From NCBI RefSeq assembly GCF_009184865.1, contig NZ_CP045096.1, positions 4,278,001 to 4,342,000 on the forward strand: a stretch of DNA of 64,000 nt. Direction: 5' to 3'. Below are positions 26,177 through 35,266 of this stretch, one piece after another. Below the pieces are notes generated by a model. It saw only the letters and a program-made list of their open reading frames with translations, made no database searches and was not told the origin of the DNA. The position numbers were made by a program, and so were the translations under genes. Positions within the stretch are counted from its first letter, which is position 1. Each line of letters begins with the position of its first letter. Source of the DNA: Streptomyces phaeolivaceus (lineage in GTDB: Bacteria; Actinomycetota; Actinomycetes; Streptomycetales; Streptomycetaceae).

Positions 26177-27815
26177 GTCGTATCCGTGGCAGAGAGCAAG
26201 GCACCTTTCTGGTGGTCGAGAGTACAGGGTGGGATCGTCGGCTGTCCGTGGTGGCTGACGGGAAGAGGCTGGTCGGGCATGTCGGAGCGGTGCTGCTGCG
26301 CCGGTGCGCGGACCGTACAGGGCTGAGCGGGGCGCTGGCCCGGGTGTTGCCGTCCAGCACGGCAGTCGGCTGGCGGGACCGTGCCGGGGTACTGGTGCAC
26401 CTGGCGATCGCGATCGTGCTGGGGGCGGCGAACCTGTCGGAGGCCGAGCAGCTCCAGCTTCATCACCGGCCGTTGTTCGGGCGTTCGGCCTCGGATTCCA
26501 CTGCCCGGCGCACGCTGGCCGCGCTCGACGAGGCCGCCCTGGCGAAGATCGCAAAGGCGCGGGCGCGGGTGCGTCGGCACGTGTGGAGTCTGCTGCATCT
26601 GCGGCCGGGCGGCTTCCCGTGGCTGACGGTGGCGGGCAAGCGGCTGTGCGGCTGGATCGTCATCGACCTCGATGCCACCGTCATCACCTCGGCGTCGAAG
26701 AAGGCCGGGGCTGCGGTCACCTTCAAAAAGACGTTCGGGTTTCATCCGCTGGCCGCGTGGTGCGCCAACACCACAGAGTCCCTGGCCATGCTCCTGCGGC
26801 CGGGGAACTCCGGGGCCAACACGGTGGCCGACCACCTCGCCGTGCTCACCGAGGCCCTCGCCCAGATCCCCGGCTCCTCGGCAGCCAAGATCCTCGTCCG
26901 AGTGGACGGCGCCGGAGCCACCCACGGGCTCCTGGAGCACCTGGAAGCGTTGAACACCACGCGGCGCACAGTGCGTTACACCGTCGGCTGGAAGATCACC
27001 GATGACGACGAGAGAGCCATCGCAAAGCTGCCCGAGACCGCCTGGGAGACCTCCGTGCACCAAGACGGCAGTCTCCAGGAGGGCTACTTCGTCGCCGAGT
27101 TGACCGGGGTGAACACCCGTGAGGGCTGGCCGGAGGGGATGCGGCTGATCGTGCGCCGTGTCAAGCCCACCCGGCGGCACCTGAAGAAGCTGACCGCGTT
27201 CGAGAAGCAGACCGGCTGGCGCTACTGCATCACCGCGACCAACATCGGCCGCATGTGGGGCGTCGCAGGCTCAGGCCACGCCCAGTTCCTGGACGTGCTG
27301 CACCGCTCCCACGCCGGCGTCGAGGACCGGGTGCGCACCAACAAGGCGATGGGGCTGGGGAATCTGCCGTCCGCCTCGTGGGAGGTGAACCGCGGCTGGA
27401 TGCTCGCTGCGAACCTCGCCGCCGATCTCGACGCCTGGGTGCGGCTGCTGGCCCTGCACGACATCGACGACCTGGCCGACGCCGAGCCGGACACTATGCG
27501 CTTCCGCCTCTACCACCTGCCCGCCCGCCTCGCCGACCACGCCCGCCGCCGATGGCTGCGGATCGAGCGGACCTGGCCCTGGGCGACCGCGTTCACCACC
27601 TGCTGGCAGCGGCTCACCGCCCTCCCAGCCGTCACCTGACGATCGGCCGCCAGCCCCGACGAAGACCAGGAAGGAGCAGGACCCGCACTCTCCGGGAGCC
27701 GTGGACCCCGGCGCAGCCGCAGCGATACGCGAAGGCCCCGCCCGCAATCACGCGGAACAAACAGGGCAAACCGATCGCCCGGTCAGGCAATCAAAGCCGC
27801 TGACGAATCGAGGTT
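26177..27815 (+). mobile_element. IS1380-family insertion sequence (ends approximate)
   Basis: The element containing the transposase at 26212-27639 directly abuts the right end of the IS701 copy. I could not identify its terminal repeats; the outer limits are guesses from the change in base composition near 27.8 kb. The 27640-27998 stretch otherwise holds no gene and becomes AT-rich around 27.81-27.91 kb. Confidence 0.55.
26212..27639 (+). CDS. IS1380-family transposase
   Basis: The 475 residues match the IS1380 DDE pattern: N-terminal GWDRRLSVVADGKRLVGHVG, first acidic site GWIVIDLDATVITS, second site ILVRVDGAGATHGLLEHLEA, and a C-terminal acidic site in HAGVEDRVRTNKAMGLGNLP with NRGWMLAANLAADLDAW. 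Length is normal for the family. The frame is intact from GTG to TGA, so the enzyme could be active. Confidence 0.9.
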   Translation: MVESTGWDRRLSVVADGKRLVGHVGAVLLRRCADRTGLSGALARVLPSSTAVGWRDRAGVLVHLAIAIVLGAANLSEAEQLQLHHRPLFGRSASDSTARRTLAALDEAALAKIAKARARVRRHVWSLLHLRPGGFPWLTVAGKRLCGWIVIDLDATVITSASKKAGAAVTFKKTFGFHPLAAWCANTTESLAMLLRPGNSGANTVADHLAVLTEALAQIPGSSAAKILVRVDGAGATHGLLEHLEALNTTRRTVRYTVGWKITDDDERAIAKLPETAWETSVHQDGSLQEGYFVAELTGVNTREGWPEGMRLIVRRVKPTRRHLKKLTAFEKQTGWRYCITATNIGRMWGVAGSGHAQFLDVLHRSHAGVEDRVRTNKAMGLGNLPSASWEVNRGWMLAANLAADLDAWVRLLALHDIDDLADAEPDTMRFRLYHLPARLADHARRRWLRIERTWPWATAFTTCWQRLTALPAVT

Positions 27816-27998
27816 AGAGCATGATCATGTTCTGTTCGATCAGCGTGCCCGCTGCTCACACCGGCCCTCAGCAGTAAATCCCTTTAATTACGCATATATT
27901 CTGAGGGCCACAATGAATTCGTTCCATCCTCCCTGTCTCCGAGCCGGCCTCATACCGGCTCCGGCGGTGTCCGCTCCCGTCCAGGCAGGCGGTGCCCG

Positions 27999-28700
27999 GT
28001 GACCGCTCCCGGGGCTCAGTCTCCGTACGTGATGCCGAGCGAACGCCTCGCTACGCGGCGCCAGCTCGAAGTGGTGGATGTCCTGGGCGAACTCGGCGGC
28101 CCCCAGCGCCACCCCGTGCCCGCCCAGGTTCTGGCGTCCCGGCTCGACATCACGCCGAAGACCGTCAGCAGGACGGCGGCGTTCCTCGTCCACGGCGGGC
28201 TCCTCCGGCCCGGCCGGGGCGAATGGGCACTGACCGAGATCGGCTACTCCCTCGCCCGCCTGCGGTCCACCGATTCCGCGCGTGCCCGGCTCCTGCTCCA
28301 CGACCACTGGCAGGACAGCTGGTTCCATCAGCGCGCGCTCGAGCGGCTGACGCCCGGACCTGCGGAAGAGGCGGAACTCGCCGCCCACCTGGGTTCCGGT
28401 CTGTCCGCGACACCCGAGCGCGGCGCGTTCCTGGTCGAGTGGATGGCGTACGCCTTGCTGATCGACCGTGACGAGCACGGGCGCGTCACCCTGCCCGCCA
28501 GGCAGCAGGCCGAGCAGCAGGCAGCCTCGGCTCCTCGCCCTCCGGAGCAGACAGGGCCGCCCGGAGTCCTGTTCCCCTTCCTGAGCATGCCTGCCGAGGC
28601 GTTCTCCGCACTGCCCGACGCCGAGTTCCTCGCGCTGCTGCAGGCGTACCGGACAGTCTTCGTGAAGCTCACGCCGAGCCTCCAGCAGTCCGGGAACTGA
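27999..28700 (+). CDS. Winged-helix DNA-binding protein, hypothetical
   Basis: The 233-residue protein begins at a GTG. Residues 18-75 form a winged helix (RRQLEVVDVLGELGG, then ASRLDITPKTVSRTAAFLVH, GGLLRPGRGEWALTEIGYSL). The remainder is helical and Ala-rich, ending FLALLQAYRTVFVKLTPSL. It is probably a transcription regulator; ligand and targets are unknown. It sits between the IS1380 element and the split integrase-like gene. Confidence 0.7.
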   Translation: MTAPGAQSPYVMPSERLATRRQLEVVDVLGELGGPQRHPVPAQVLASRLDITPKTVSRTAAFLVHGGLLRPGRGEWALTEIGYSLARLRSTDSARARLLLHDHWQDSWFHQRALERLTPGPAEEAELAAHLGSGLSATPERGAFLVEWMAYALLIDRDEHGRVTLPARQQAEQQAASAPRPPEQTGPPGVLFPFLSMPAEAFSALPDAEFLALLQAYRTVFVKLTPSLQQSGN

Positions 28701-29535
28701 CCGAGCGTCCCTTTCCCCGGCAGGGGTGCTGCGGCCCGCCGTCGAGCGGCCCGCACCCCCACCTTCACCCGCGCATCGTGTCCTTGATGCGCTGCGCCTG
28801 TGCCGCCTGAGAGCCCTCTGACAGCTCCGGCACGCCGCCCTGCCGGCATGCCGTGACCGCTGCTGCCCGCACGGCGTTCGCTCTCCTCTTCACTCTTCCA
28901 CGCCCTTCCTGTTGCCGCGGAGATCAGCCATGCCCAGGGTGTCGCATGTACGGAACACCACCTTTTTCCAGGATTTCTCATCTTCTTTCAGGTATTCCGC
29001 CATGCGGGAGCCGGGGGAAGGCGCGGTGGTGCCGCCTTGGCGAAGGGACCTCATCGTGGGCAGCGACCTGTCTCTCACCCACGCGTTCGGCCGGGTCTGG
29101 GACGAATGGCAGACCATGGCCGCCCGCGGCGAGTTCACCGAGCAGACACTGGACAAGTTCGGCCTGCTGCTGAGGCGCAGTGAGCGCTACATGCACCTAC
29201 GCGGCGCGGTCGTCCTGGACGACGTGACCGCGGATCTCGCGGAGGACTTCGTGACCGCCCGGGGCCGCAGCCGACACGGTCGTGTCACCGATGCCGCGGC
29301 CTCGACGATGCTGGGGCGGCGCTCGGTCCTGCGGATCGCCTTCCGCACCCTGCGCGAACTCGGGCTGAGCGACACCGACCCCACCCGGGACATCGTCCTG
29401 CCCTCCCGCCCGAACGGTGAGGTCCGGCCGCTGGTGGAGGGCGAGGTCATCGACCTGCGTCACCACGCCTCCTTCATCGACCGGCCCCGCCGTCACGGGG
29501 CTGCCGCCGCGCTCGCCCTGGCGGGCGGCCCCAGT

Positions 29536-31332
29536 GAGCGACTCTGTCGGGAATCTTGAGGATGGGCAGTTAACGATCGTGACGTTGCGTCAGGCTCGTT
29601 GGAACGTTCCGCCCTCGTTCCCCAGGAGCCCGATGTGTCCCTCCAGCCTCACTCCGGAGCCGAGATCCCGCCGCTGACCGCCCGGGTTGCCCGCGCGGCC
29701 AACCCCAAAGGCACCACCGCGATGTGGATCCGCGACCGCCTCGACGGCCTCTGGAGCGACGAGGACTTCACCGCCTGGTACCCGCGTGACGGCCGACCTG
29801 GGCTCTCACCCGCCCAACTCGCCACCGTCTGCGTGCTGCAGTACGCGATGAACCTCTCCGACCGCCAGGCCGCCGAGGCAGTGCGCTGCCGAATCGACTT
29901 CAAGTACGCCCTCGGCCTGGACCTGGACGATCCCGGCTTCCACCACAGCGTCCTGTCCGACTTCCGCGACCGGCTCGCCGAAGGCGACCGCGCCGACCGG
30001 CTACTGGGCCTCGCACTCACCCGGATCCGACGGGCCGGCCTGCTCAAAGGGCGGGTCACGCAGCGCACCGACTCCACCCACGTCCTGTCCGCCGCACGGG
30101 AGCTGACCCGCCTGGAGCTGGCGTGCGAGGCGGTCCGCGCCGTGCTGGAAGAGGCGGCCCGCGACGCGCCAGAGGTGCTGGACGAGCTGGTCACCGCCGA
30201 ATGGGCCCAACGCTACGGCCGGCCGGTTCGCCTGTGCTCCCAGCCCAGCCACCCCGTCGCCCGCCTGGAGCAGGTGGGCAACGACGCCCGCGAACTGCTG
30301 TACCGTCTCGACGCCCGGTTCCCCGGCGGCGCTCCGGCGCAGGCGAACGTGCTCCGAACGATCCTGGTGCAGCACTTCTTGGTGGATGCCAAGGGGCGGT
30401 TCAGGCCGCGCACGAAACGCGACGGCCAGCCGCCCTCCCGAGTCCGAATCGAATCCCCGTACGAGACCGAGGCCCGCTGCACCATGCGCGGTGACACACG
30501 CTGGACCGGCTACCTCGTGCACCTGACCGAGACCTGCGACGACAAGCGGGTCAACATCATCACCGACGTGGCCACGGCCGTCTCCAGCGCGGACAGCCAG
30601 GCGCTGCCCGGCATCCACGCCCGCCTCAGGCGACGGCGTCTACTGCCGAATCGGCACTTGGTCGACGGCGGCTACACCTCCGTGGCCGGCATGGACGAAG
30701 CCGCCCGCCTGCACCGCGTCACCCTGATCGGGCCGCTTCCGCCCAGCACCACCCCGCAGCACCGGGCAGGGGACGGCTTCGGCCGGGAGAACTTCATCAT
30801 CGACTTCGACCAGCGCGAGGTGACCTGCCCCAACGGGCAGGTCAGCGGCAACTGGCAGGACCTGCCGACAGTCGAGCCGACCAAGGTCACAGTCCGGTTC
30901 GACGCCCGCCAGTGCGGCCGCTGCCCCGAGCGGGCCAAGTGCACTCCGGGCCGGTTTCGCAGCCTGTACTTCCCGACACGGCGCCTGTACGAACTCCAGG
31001 TCAAGAACCGGGCCGATCAGCAGGATGCGGACTGGCGCCGGCTCTACAGGCGGCGCTCGGGGGCCGAGGGCACCATCGAGGAGTTCGCGGACGGCCACCG
31101 CGGACGCCGGTGCCGCTACCGCGGCCTGGCCAAGACGCACGTCCAGCACGTCCTGACCGCACTCGCGATCAACATCGAGCGGCTGAGCCTTCAAGAACCC
31201 GCCGACAGCTCGTACCGGCCCCGCCCTCCCACAGCATTCCAGCAGTACCTCGACGCACGCGACTTACCCCGGCCGCTGTGGTGGCGCCAAGGGAAGTGAC
31301 GCCCGTCCTCAAGATCCCCGACAGAGTCGCTC
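29536..31332 (+). mobile_element. IS1182-like insertion sequence in the integrase-like gene
   Basis: The 1797-bp element has about 32-bp terminal inverted repeats starting GAGCGACTCTGTCGGG and differing at two positions. It is flanked by AGT at 29533-29535 and 31333-31335, read as a 3-bp target duplication. Confidence 0.88.
29635..31299 (+). CDS. IS1182-family transposase
   Basis: The 554-residue product starts at a GTG 7 nt after AGGAG. It has the N-terminal domain MWIRDRLDGLWSDEDFTAWY with SDRQAAEAVRCRIDFKYALG, first catalytic region GRVTQRTDSTHVLSAARELT, middle region NRHLVDGGYTSVAGMDEAAR, a Cys-rich segment CPNGQVSGNW/CGRCPERAKCTP and C-terminal RRRSGAEGTIEEFADGHRGR. These are the order and length of IS1182 transposases. 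A second, deleted relative is at 49.5-50.6 kb. Confidence 0.9.
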   Translation: MSLQPHSGAEIPPLTARVARAANPKGTTAMWIRDRLDGLWSDEDFTAWYPRDGRPGLSPAQLATVCVLQYAMNLSDRQAAEAVRCRIDFKYALGLDLDDPGFHHSVLSDFRDRLAEGDRADRLLGLALTRIRRAGLLKGRVTQRTDSTHVLSAARELTRLELACEAVRAVLEEAARDAPEVLDELVTAEWAQRYGRPVRLCSQPSHPVARLEQVGNDARELLYRLDARFPGGAPAQANVLRTILVQHFLVDAKGRFRPRTKRDGQPPSRVRIESPYETEARCTMRGDTRWTGYLVHLTETCDDKRVNIITDVATAVSSADSQALPGIHARLRRRRLLPNRHLVDGGYTSVAGMDEAARLHRVTLIGPLPPSTTPQHRAGDGFGRENFIIDFDQREVTCPNGQVSGNWQDLPTVEPTKVTVRFDARQCGRCPERAKCTPGRFRSLYFPTRRLYELQVKNRADQQDADWRRLYRRRSGAEGTIEEFADGHRGRRCRYRGLAKTHVQHVLTALAINIERLSLQEPADSSYRPRPPTAFQQYLDARDLPRPLWWRQGK

Positions 31333-31795
31333 AGTGGGGAGATCGGGCACATCCGGGTGTGCGACCTCGACCTGGAGGGGCGCCGTGTGTGGATGCACGG
31401 GGCCACCAAGGTGGACGCGCGCTGGTGCCCGCTGGACGACTGGTCCCTGAACGTCCTGGCCCACCGTGCCAAGTTCGTCAGCGCCCGCCGACTGCGCCCC
31501 GAACTGGCACCCCAGACCCGTCTGGCCGTATCCGACAAGCCCGCCCCCGACCACGTCCTGCAATCGCGCGTCTGCGTCGCGCTGCGCAACCTCCTGACAT
31601 GGATCGGTCTGCCCGTCGAGGAAGAGGACGTCAAGCCCGCCTCCATCACCGCCTGGGCCGGCGTCCAGGAGTTCGAGCGCACCGGGCGCATCGAGGACGC
31701 CGCCCGCCTTCTGGGCCTGCGCTCCCTGGACAGCACCGCCTCCGTCATCGGCCACACCTGGCGCACCGCCGCTCCGAACGGCCAGGAGGAGCCCG

Positions 31796-33277
31796 GTGCC
31801 TGACGACATATTCGGCGACGCACTGGCCCAGGACCTGCGCCCCTCCAGAAAGCGCCAGCTGCGCGACAGCGACCAGCGCAGCCGACAGCAGCGGATCGCG
31901 GACTGTCTCGACGACCCCCTCTTCCACGAGATGGCCGAGTTCCTGCCCGCCCCGGCCGACCGCGGCCGGCCCCGCAGGTACCCGGCCGTTGTGTACGTAC
32001 TGCTCTCCGCCCTGATGACCGTCACCGGTTCCAAGCGCTCCGCTGTCGGCTCGCTCGACCCCAAGCAGTGGCGCTCCCTGCGTGCCTCCGTCCGCCGGCA
32101 CTCCGGCCGCGTCGCCGCCGCCCGCCTACCGGACACACCGCCCAGCCGAGGCCAGTACCTGGACGCCGAAGAAAACATCCTGGCCCCTCACATCGACCTG
32201 CTGCAGGACCTCTTCGAGCAGCACGCCATCCAGCAGGCCCTGCACCAGGGCCTCTTCCCGGCGGACGCCGTACGCAACTGGTCCCGGCCCGAGCGCCGCC
32301 AGCTCCTCGTCGGAGACGCCACCGTCCCCAAGGCCCCCTCCAAGGCCGAACAGGCCGTCACCGTCGACCCGGTCACCGGTGAGATACGCGAGCACCGCGT
32401 CGACTCCGCCGCCCGGCTCTACGTCGAGAACGGCGAGAAGGAGAAACGTGTCGCACGGGGTACGAAGTGGTTCTTCGCCTCTGCCAGGGACGACGGCTAC
32501 TGGCGACGCGTCATCCTGAGCGTCCGCCACGTCGCCGGCGGCGACTACGAGGACGAAGCCGCCGTCGCCGTACGCGCCTTCAGCCAGCTCAGCCACGTCC
32601 TGCCCGGCTGCATGGGCGTCGCCTACGACGGAGCCTTCCGCGGCGTGCACCGCGACGCCCTGGCCCGCCTCGGCCTGCTGGTCATCAACCTCCAGCACGG
32701 CTCCGTCGTCCCCCGCGCCTACGAACTGCTGCGCCCCGGACGCTGCCGCCACGACCTGTGGTGCGCCGACGGCCGCATCGCCGAACGCGTCCTCCTCGAC
32801 GACGGCACCAGCACCCTCCTCCCCGTCCCCGTCACCCGCCTCGAACACCGCAAAGGCCGCACCAAATCACGCTGGTACCACCTGCTCCACATCCCCTGCC
32901 GCCACGGCGCCCACTCCCACCGCGTCCCGGTCGCCATCACCACCACCCCCGACGACCGCACCACCACCCACCCCGACACCGGCCGCAGAATCAGGAGCGA
33001 CACCGAACGCGGCTTCCACCGCGCCGAACACCTCCAGCAGATCCCTGAAGGCACCCTCGCCCACCAGCAGCTCTACCCCTACCGCAGCGACGCCGAGTCC
33101 GTTCACAACCAGTTCGACAAGAGCCTGTGGAACGAACGCATGATCTCCTACGGCCTCGAACGCCAGAAAGTCTTCGCACTCGCCTTCGCCGCCGCCCAGA
33201 ACGCCACCAGCCGCCGCCTCTTCCTCGAGCGACCGCCCGCCGCACAAACCATTGCCGCACAGCGGACAGCGGCGTAG
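31796..33277 (+). CDS. DDE-transposase-like protein overlapping the integrase-like gene
   Basis: The 493 residues start at a GTG shortly after GGAGGAG, overlapping the upstream stop by 8 nt. Candidate RNase-H-fold acids are Asp174 (LLVGDATVPKAP), Asp278 (MGVAYDGAFRGVH) and Glu434 (YRSDAESVHNQFDKSLW). The Ala/Arg-rich N-terminus may bind DNA. No terminal inverted repeats are seen around the gene, which argues against a simple IS. Coupling to a catalytically degenerate integrase-like gene suggests that the two proteins act together. The function is unknown. Confidence 0.7.
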   Translation: MPDDIFGDALAQDLRPSRKRQLRDSDQRSRQQRIADCLDDPLFHEMAEFLPAPADRGRPRRYPAVVYVLLSALMTVTGSKRSAVGSLDPKQWRSLRASVRRHSGRVAAARLPDTPPSRGQYLDAEENILAPHIDLLQDLFEQHAIQQALHQGLFPADAVRNWSRPERRQLLVGDATVPKAPSKAEQAVTVDPVTGEIREHRVDSAARLYVENGEKEKRVARGTKWFFASARDDGYWRRVILSVRHVAGGDYEDEAAVAVRAFSQLSHVLPGCMGVAYDGAFRGVHRDALARLGLLVINLQHGSVVPRAYELLRPGRCRHDLWCADGRIAERVLLDDGTSTLLPVPVTRLEHRKGRTKSRWYHLLHIPCRHGAHSHRVPVAITTTPDDRTTTHPDTGRRIRSDTERGFHRAEHLQQIPEGTLAHQQLYPYRSDAESVHNQFDKSLWNERMISYGLERQKVFALAFAAAQNATSRRLFLERPPAAQTIAAQRTAA

Positions 33278-34130
33278 CCCCACGACCACCGGTCGTATCC
33301 AGCGGCCGGACCACGCCCATGTCGTGGCTGGCGTTCCCTATACGCAGACCCCCGCCCACACTCCGGACGGGGGTCTTCGGCGCAAAACGCGTGCTGCCAC
33401 GCATCGCCGCATGGTGCTGCGGCGCCCTGCGCGGAATCCCGACGATCTCGCCCTCGGAAAGGATCCGGAAAACCGCTGCGGACGCAATCGCGATCTTCCG
33501 GAACAGGTATCACCGCCGAAATTCCACTCGCCGAACGGGAACGCCTCATCGCTCAGATACCGGACCCAGTCGATCAGGATGTCCCAGCGCAGTGCGCCGA
33601 CGATCACACTGGTCGACCCCTCGTACTGCCGCAATGAATCCGTCAGCAAGGAGAGAGAAGAAGAACAACAAGCCCAGGAACGCGAACCACGACCTTACGA
33701 AACCAGCGACACCGCCTATCGACACCGTCACAGAGCGGTCGCGCACACGGCCATGGACACATCCCCCAGGAGCAGCGTCGCGCCGGGTCAGTCCGCCGCA
33801 CAGCCAAGCACACCCACAAGCCAACACAGGGAACGGAACGGACCAACCGCTCCCTCTTCCGTCCCCTTCAGCATCCACCGACCGTTCTGCATCAACGACG
33901 GAACCAGCAGGTCAGGAGCATCCACCCCCACCATCGGCCACTTCAGCCGCCATCCCCGCCACCCTCGCCCGCCCACATCCGCTACCCTGTCCTTGGTCAG
34001 TAGCCGGTACGCCATGTTGTCAGCCCGAGCAGCGATGCAGAGAACATGACACCACCACCGACCAGCAGGTTTGTGTCCTAGCCGAGAGTCTGCGTCCCAG
34101 ACTTTCCGACAAGGTTTCCCACAAGCCTCT
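33278..34130. other. Intergenic stretch before the tRNA gene
   Basis: No gene can be called in about 850 bases. On the minus strand, 33500-33649 reads as coding-like sequence (MLTDSLRQYEGSTSV; ALRWDILIDWVRYLSDEAFP), and 33660-33740 encodes a hydrophobic segment. These may be decayed gene fragments. Confidence 0.5.
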
Positions 34131-34203
34131 GCCTTCGTAGCTCAGGGGATAGAGCACCGCTCTCCTAAAGCGGGTGTCGCAGGTTCGAATCCTGCCGGGG
34201 GCA
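34131..34203 (+). tRNA. tRNA-Arg (anticodon CCT)
   Basis: The 73-nt cloverleaf has acceptor arms GCCTTCG/CGGGGGC (G-U pairs allowed), anticodon stem CCGCT/AGCGG with loop CTCCTAA (anticodon CCT, decoding AGG), T-arm GCAGG-TTCGAAT-CCTGC and discriminator A. CCA is not encoded. Its 3' half is the attachment site of the elements that follow. Confidence 0.95.
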
Positions 34204-34204
34204 C
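34162..34204 (+). repeat. att copy 1, at the 3' end of tRNA-Arg
   Basis: A 43-bp sequence from CTCCTAAAGCGGGTGTCGCA to GCCGGGGGCAC is identical at 42268-42310 and 48451-48493. This copy is part of the functional tRNA gene, as expected for the left junction of a tRNA-targeting element. Confidence 0.93.
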
Positions 34205-34222
34205 AACGCATTACCGCTCTGA

Positions 34223-34242
34223 CCTGGGGTTTCTTCCCCAGG
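34223..34242. terminator. Hairpin at the left end of element A
   Basis: CCTGGGG-TTTCTT-CCCCAGG forms a 7-bp stem right after the tRNA gene. The same hairpin lies at the same place in element B (42329-42348). It may end tRNA transcription or the incoming integrase transcript. Confidence 0.5.
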
Positions 34243-34396
34243 GAGGCGCTTATTCGGCCTCGGACTCTTCGTCCGGGGCCGTTTGCGTGAGCGGTGCGTG
34301 AGCGGACGGAGAGTTGATCTCCCGAATACCGCCCAACGGATCAGCATCATCTGGCACGGACTCCGGGCTGGGATGCTCCGCGCCGTCGGGCTCGGG

Positions 34397-34515
34397 CTAC
34401 GCTTCAGGAGCGGTGTTCTCGGAGGTGGCGCGGGCTCGCGGTACGAGCCGGGCCGCGGCCTCGGCGATCGCCAGATCCGCCGCTTCAGGGAGCAGGCACT
34501 GCAGATCGTGCTTTG
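34397..34515 (-). pseudogene. Integrase C-terminal remnant (element A)
   Basis: A minus-strand segment encodes LLPEAADLAIAEAAARLVPR, like the tail that follows the catalytic Tyr of actinobacterial tyrosine integrases. The rest of the gene is gone. It points toward att 1, the usual position and orientation of an element integrase. Confidence 0.6.
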
Positions 34516-34637
34516 CCACGAGTGCCCGGAGCTGGTCCGGCCAGGTCTCCCGGATCGGAACAGCGAGAGCGGCCGGGGTACTCGGCCGTACCGGTCGGGA
34601 CGACGAATTGAACGTGAAGCGTGGCGGCAGAGCAGGG

Positions 34638-35172
34638 CTACCGCTCCGCATAGCGAAGGAACTGCCACCCCAGTACTGCCAGGGCAAGTGTCTGAGCGAG
34701 GGAGACGATCACGAGTAGTGGCTGGACGGCGGCAGAGCACCAGAACGCGGTCACGCAGATCATCGGCAAGGCCAAGTACGTGAGCAGATCCACAGCGGTC
34801 TGTAGTCGCTTGCGCGTGGTGCGGCTCGCATCGTCGCGGTGGTAGATCTCCCAGCCGAACACTGCGCCGTGAGCGCCGCTGAGCTCGGCCAGCCGCGGTC
34901 CCAGTTGTTCGCGGATGTAGCGACCCACCGCCGAGATCTTCTCGTCGTTGACCAGGTAGGTCCAGCCCAGGACCAGGCAGATCACAGGGATGGTGAGCAG
35001 CAGTTGAGCCTGCCTGCTCTGGACGGTGATGGCCAGGACCGCGGTGGACGCGGCGAGTGTGAAGTAGAGCAGGTTGTCACGGAATCCTATCCGGGTTTTC
35101 TGCTCCTCCTTGATGCGGTCCGTACTCGGCCAGCAGCAGTCTGCTCTCAGTGAGGTCTTCTGGGGCGGTCAT
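34638..35172 (-). pseudogene. Four-TM membrane protein gene with a frameshift
   Basis: From the ATG at 35172 the frame reads MTAPEDLTESRLLLAEYG and stops early. The +1 frame continues naturally (DRIKEEQKTRIGFRDNLLYF) into TM segments (FTLAASTAVLAITVQ, QLLLTIPVICLVLGWTYLV) and runs to 34638 with two more (LTYLALPMICVTAFWCSA, LLVIVSLAQTLALAVLGW). One indel near GAGTACGGACC would restore about 178 residues. It lies 94 bp downstream of the amyloid-motif TM protein on the same strand and was probably the last gene of that operon. A GTG at 34985 would give only a two-TM product. Confidence 0.6.
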
Positions 35173-35266
35173 GGCCATTCCTGAGCTGGGAACCCGGCTG
35201 GGCTGATGAGTGGGTGGGCAGGGCTCCGGCGCTCCGGCCCCTGCCCACCCCAAGGACCCGGAAGAG

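Larger units (their letters stand above)
28930..31803 (+). pseudogene. Degenerate tyrosine-recombinase-like gene split by an IS
   Basis: Codons at 28930-29535 and 31336-31803 join in frame once the IS and one AGT copy are removed, giving about 358 residues. The start ATG follows GCGGAG. The first part has an integrase-like SAM domain (SLTHAFGRVWDEWQTMAARG; LDDVTADLAEDFVTARGRS). The second matches the catalytic fold (GEIGHIRVCDLDLEGRRVW; GRIEDAARLLGLRSLDSTAS), but the positions expected for the catalytic Arg, HxxR and Tyr are replaced (for example TAWAG instead of an HxxRH motif). The ancestral protein was thus probably already catalytically dead. Its end overlaps the next gene by 8 nt. Confidence 0.75.

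Noticed and set aside
33252..34049. 265-codon plus-strand frame before the tRNA gene
   Set aside because: Composition is Pro/Ser/Thr/Arg-rich without domain pattern; likely a high-GC chance frame.
34020..34211. Minus-strand frame ending PRQDSNLRHPL-type sequence at the tRNA (also at 42.3 and 48.5 kb)
   Set aside because: This is the well-known false peptide produced by reading through a tRNA gene or its att copy; no protein family is involved.
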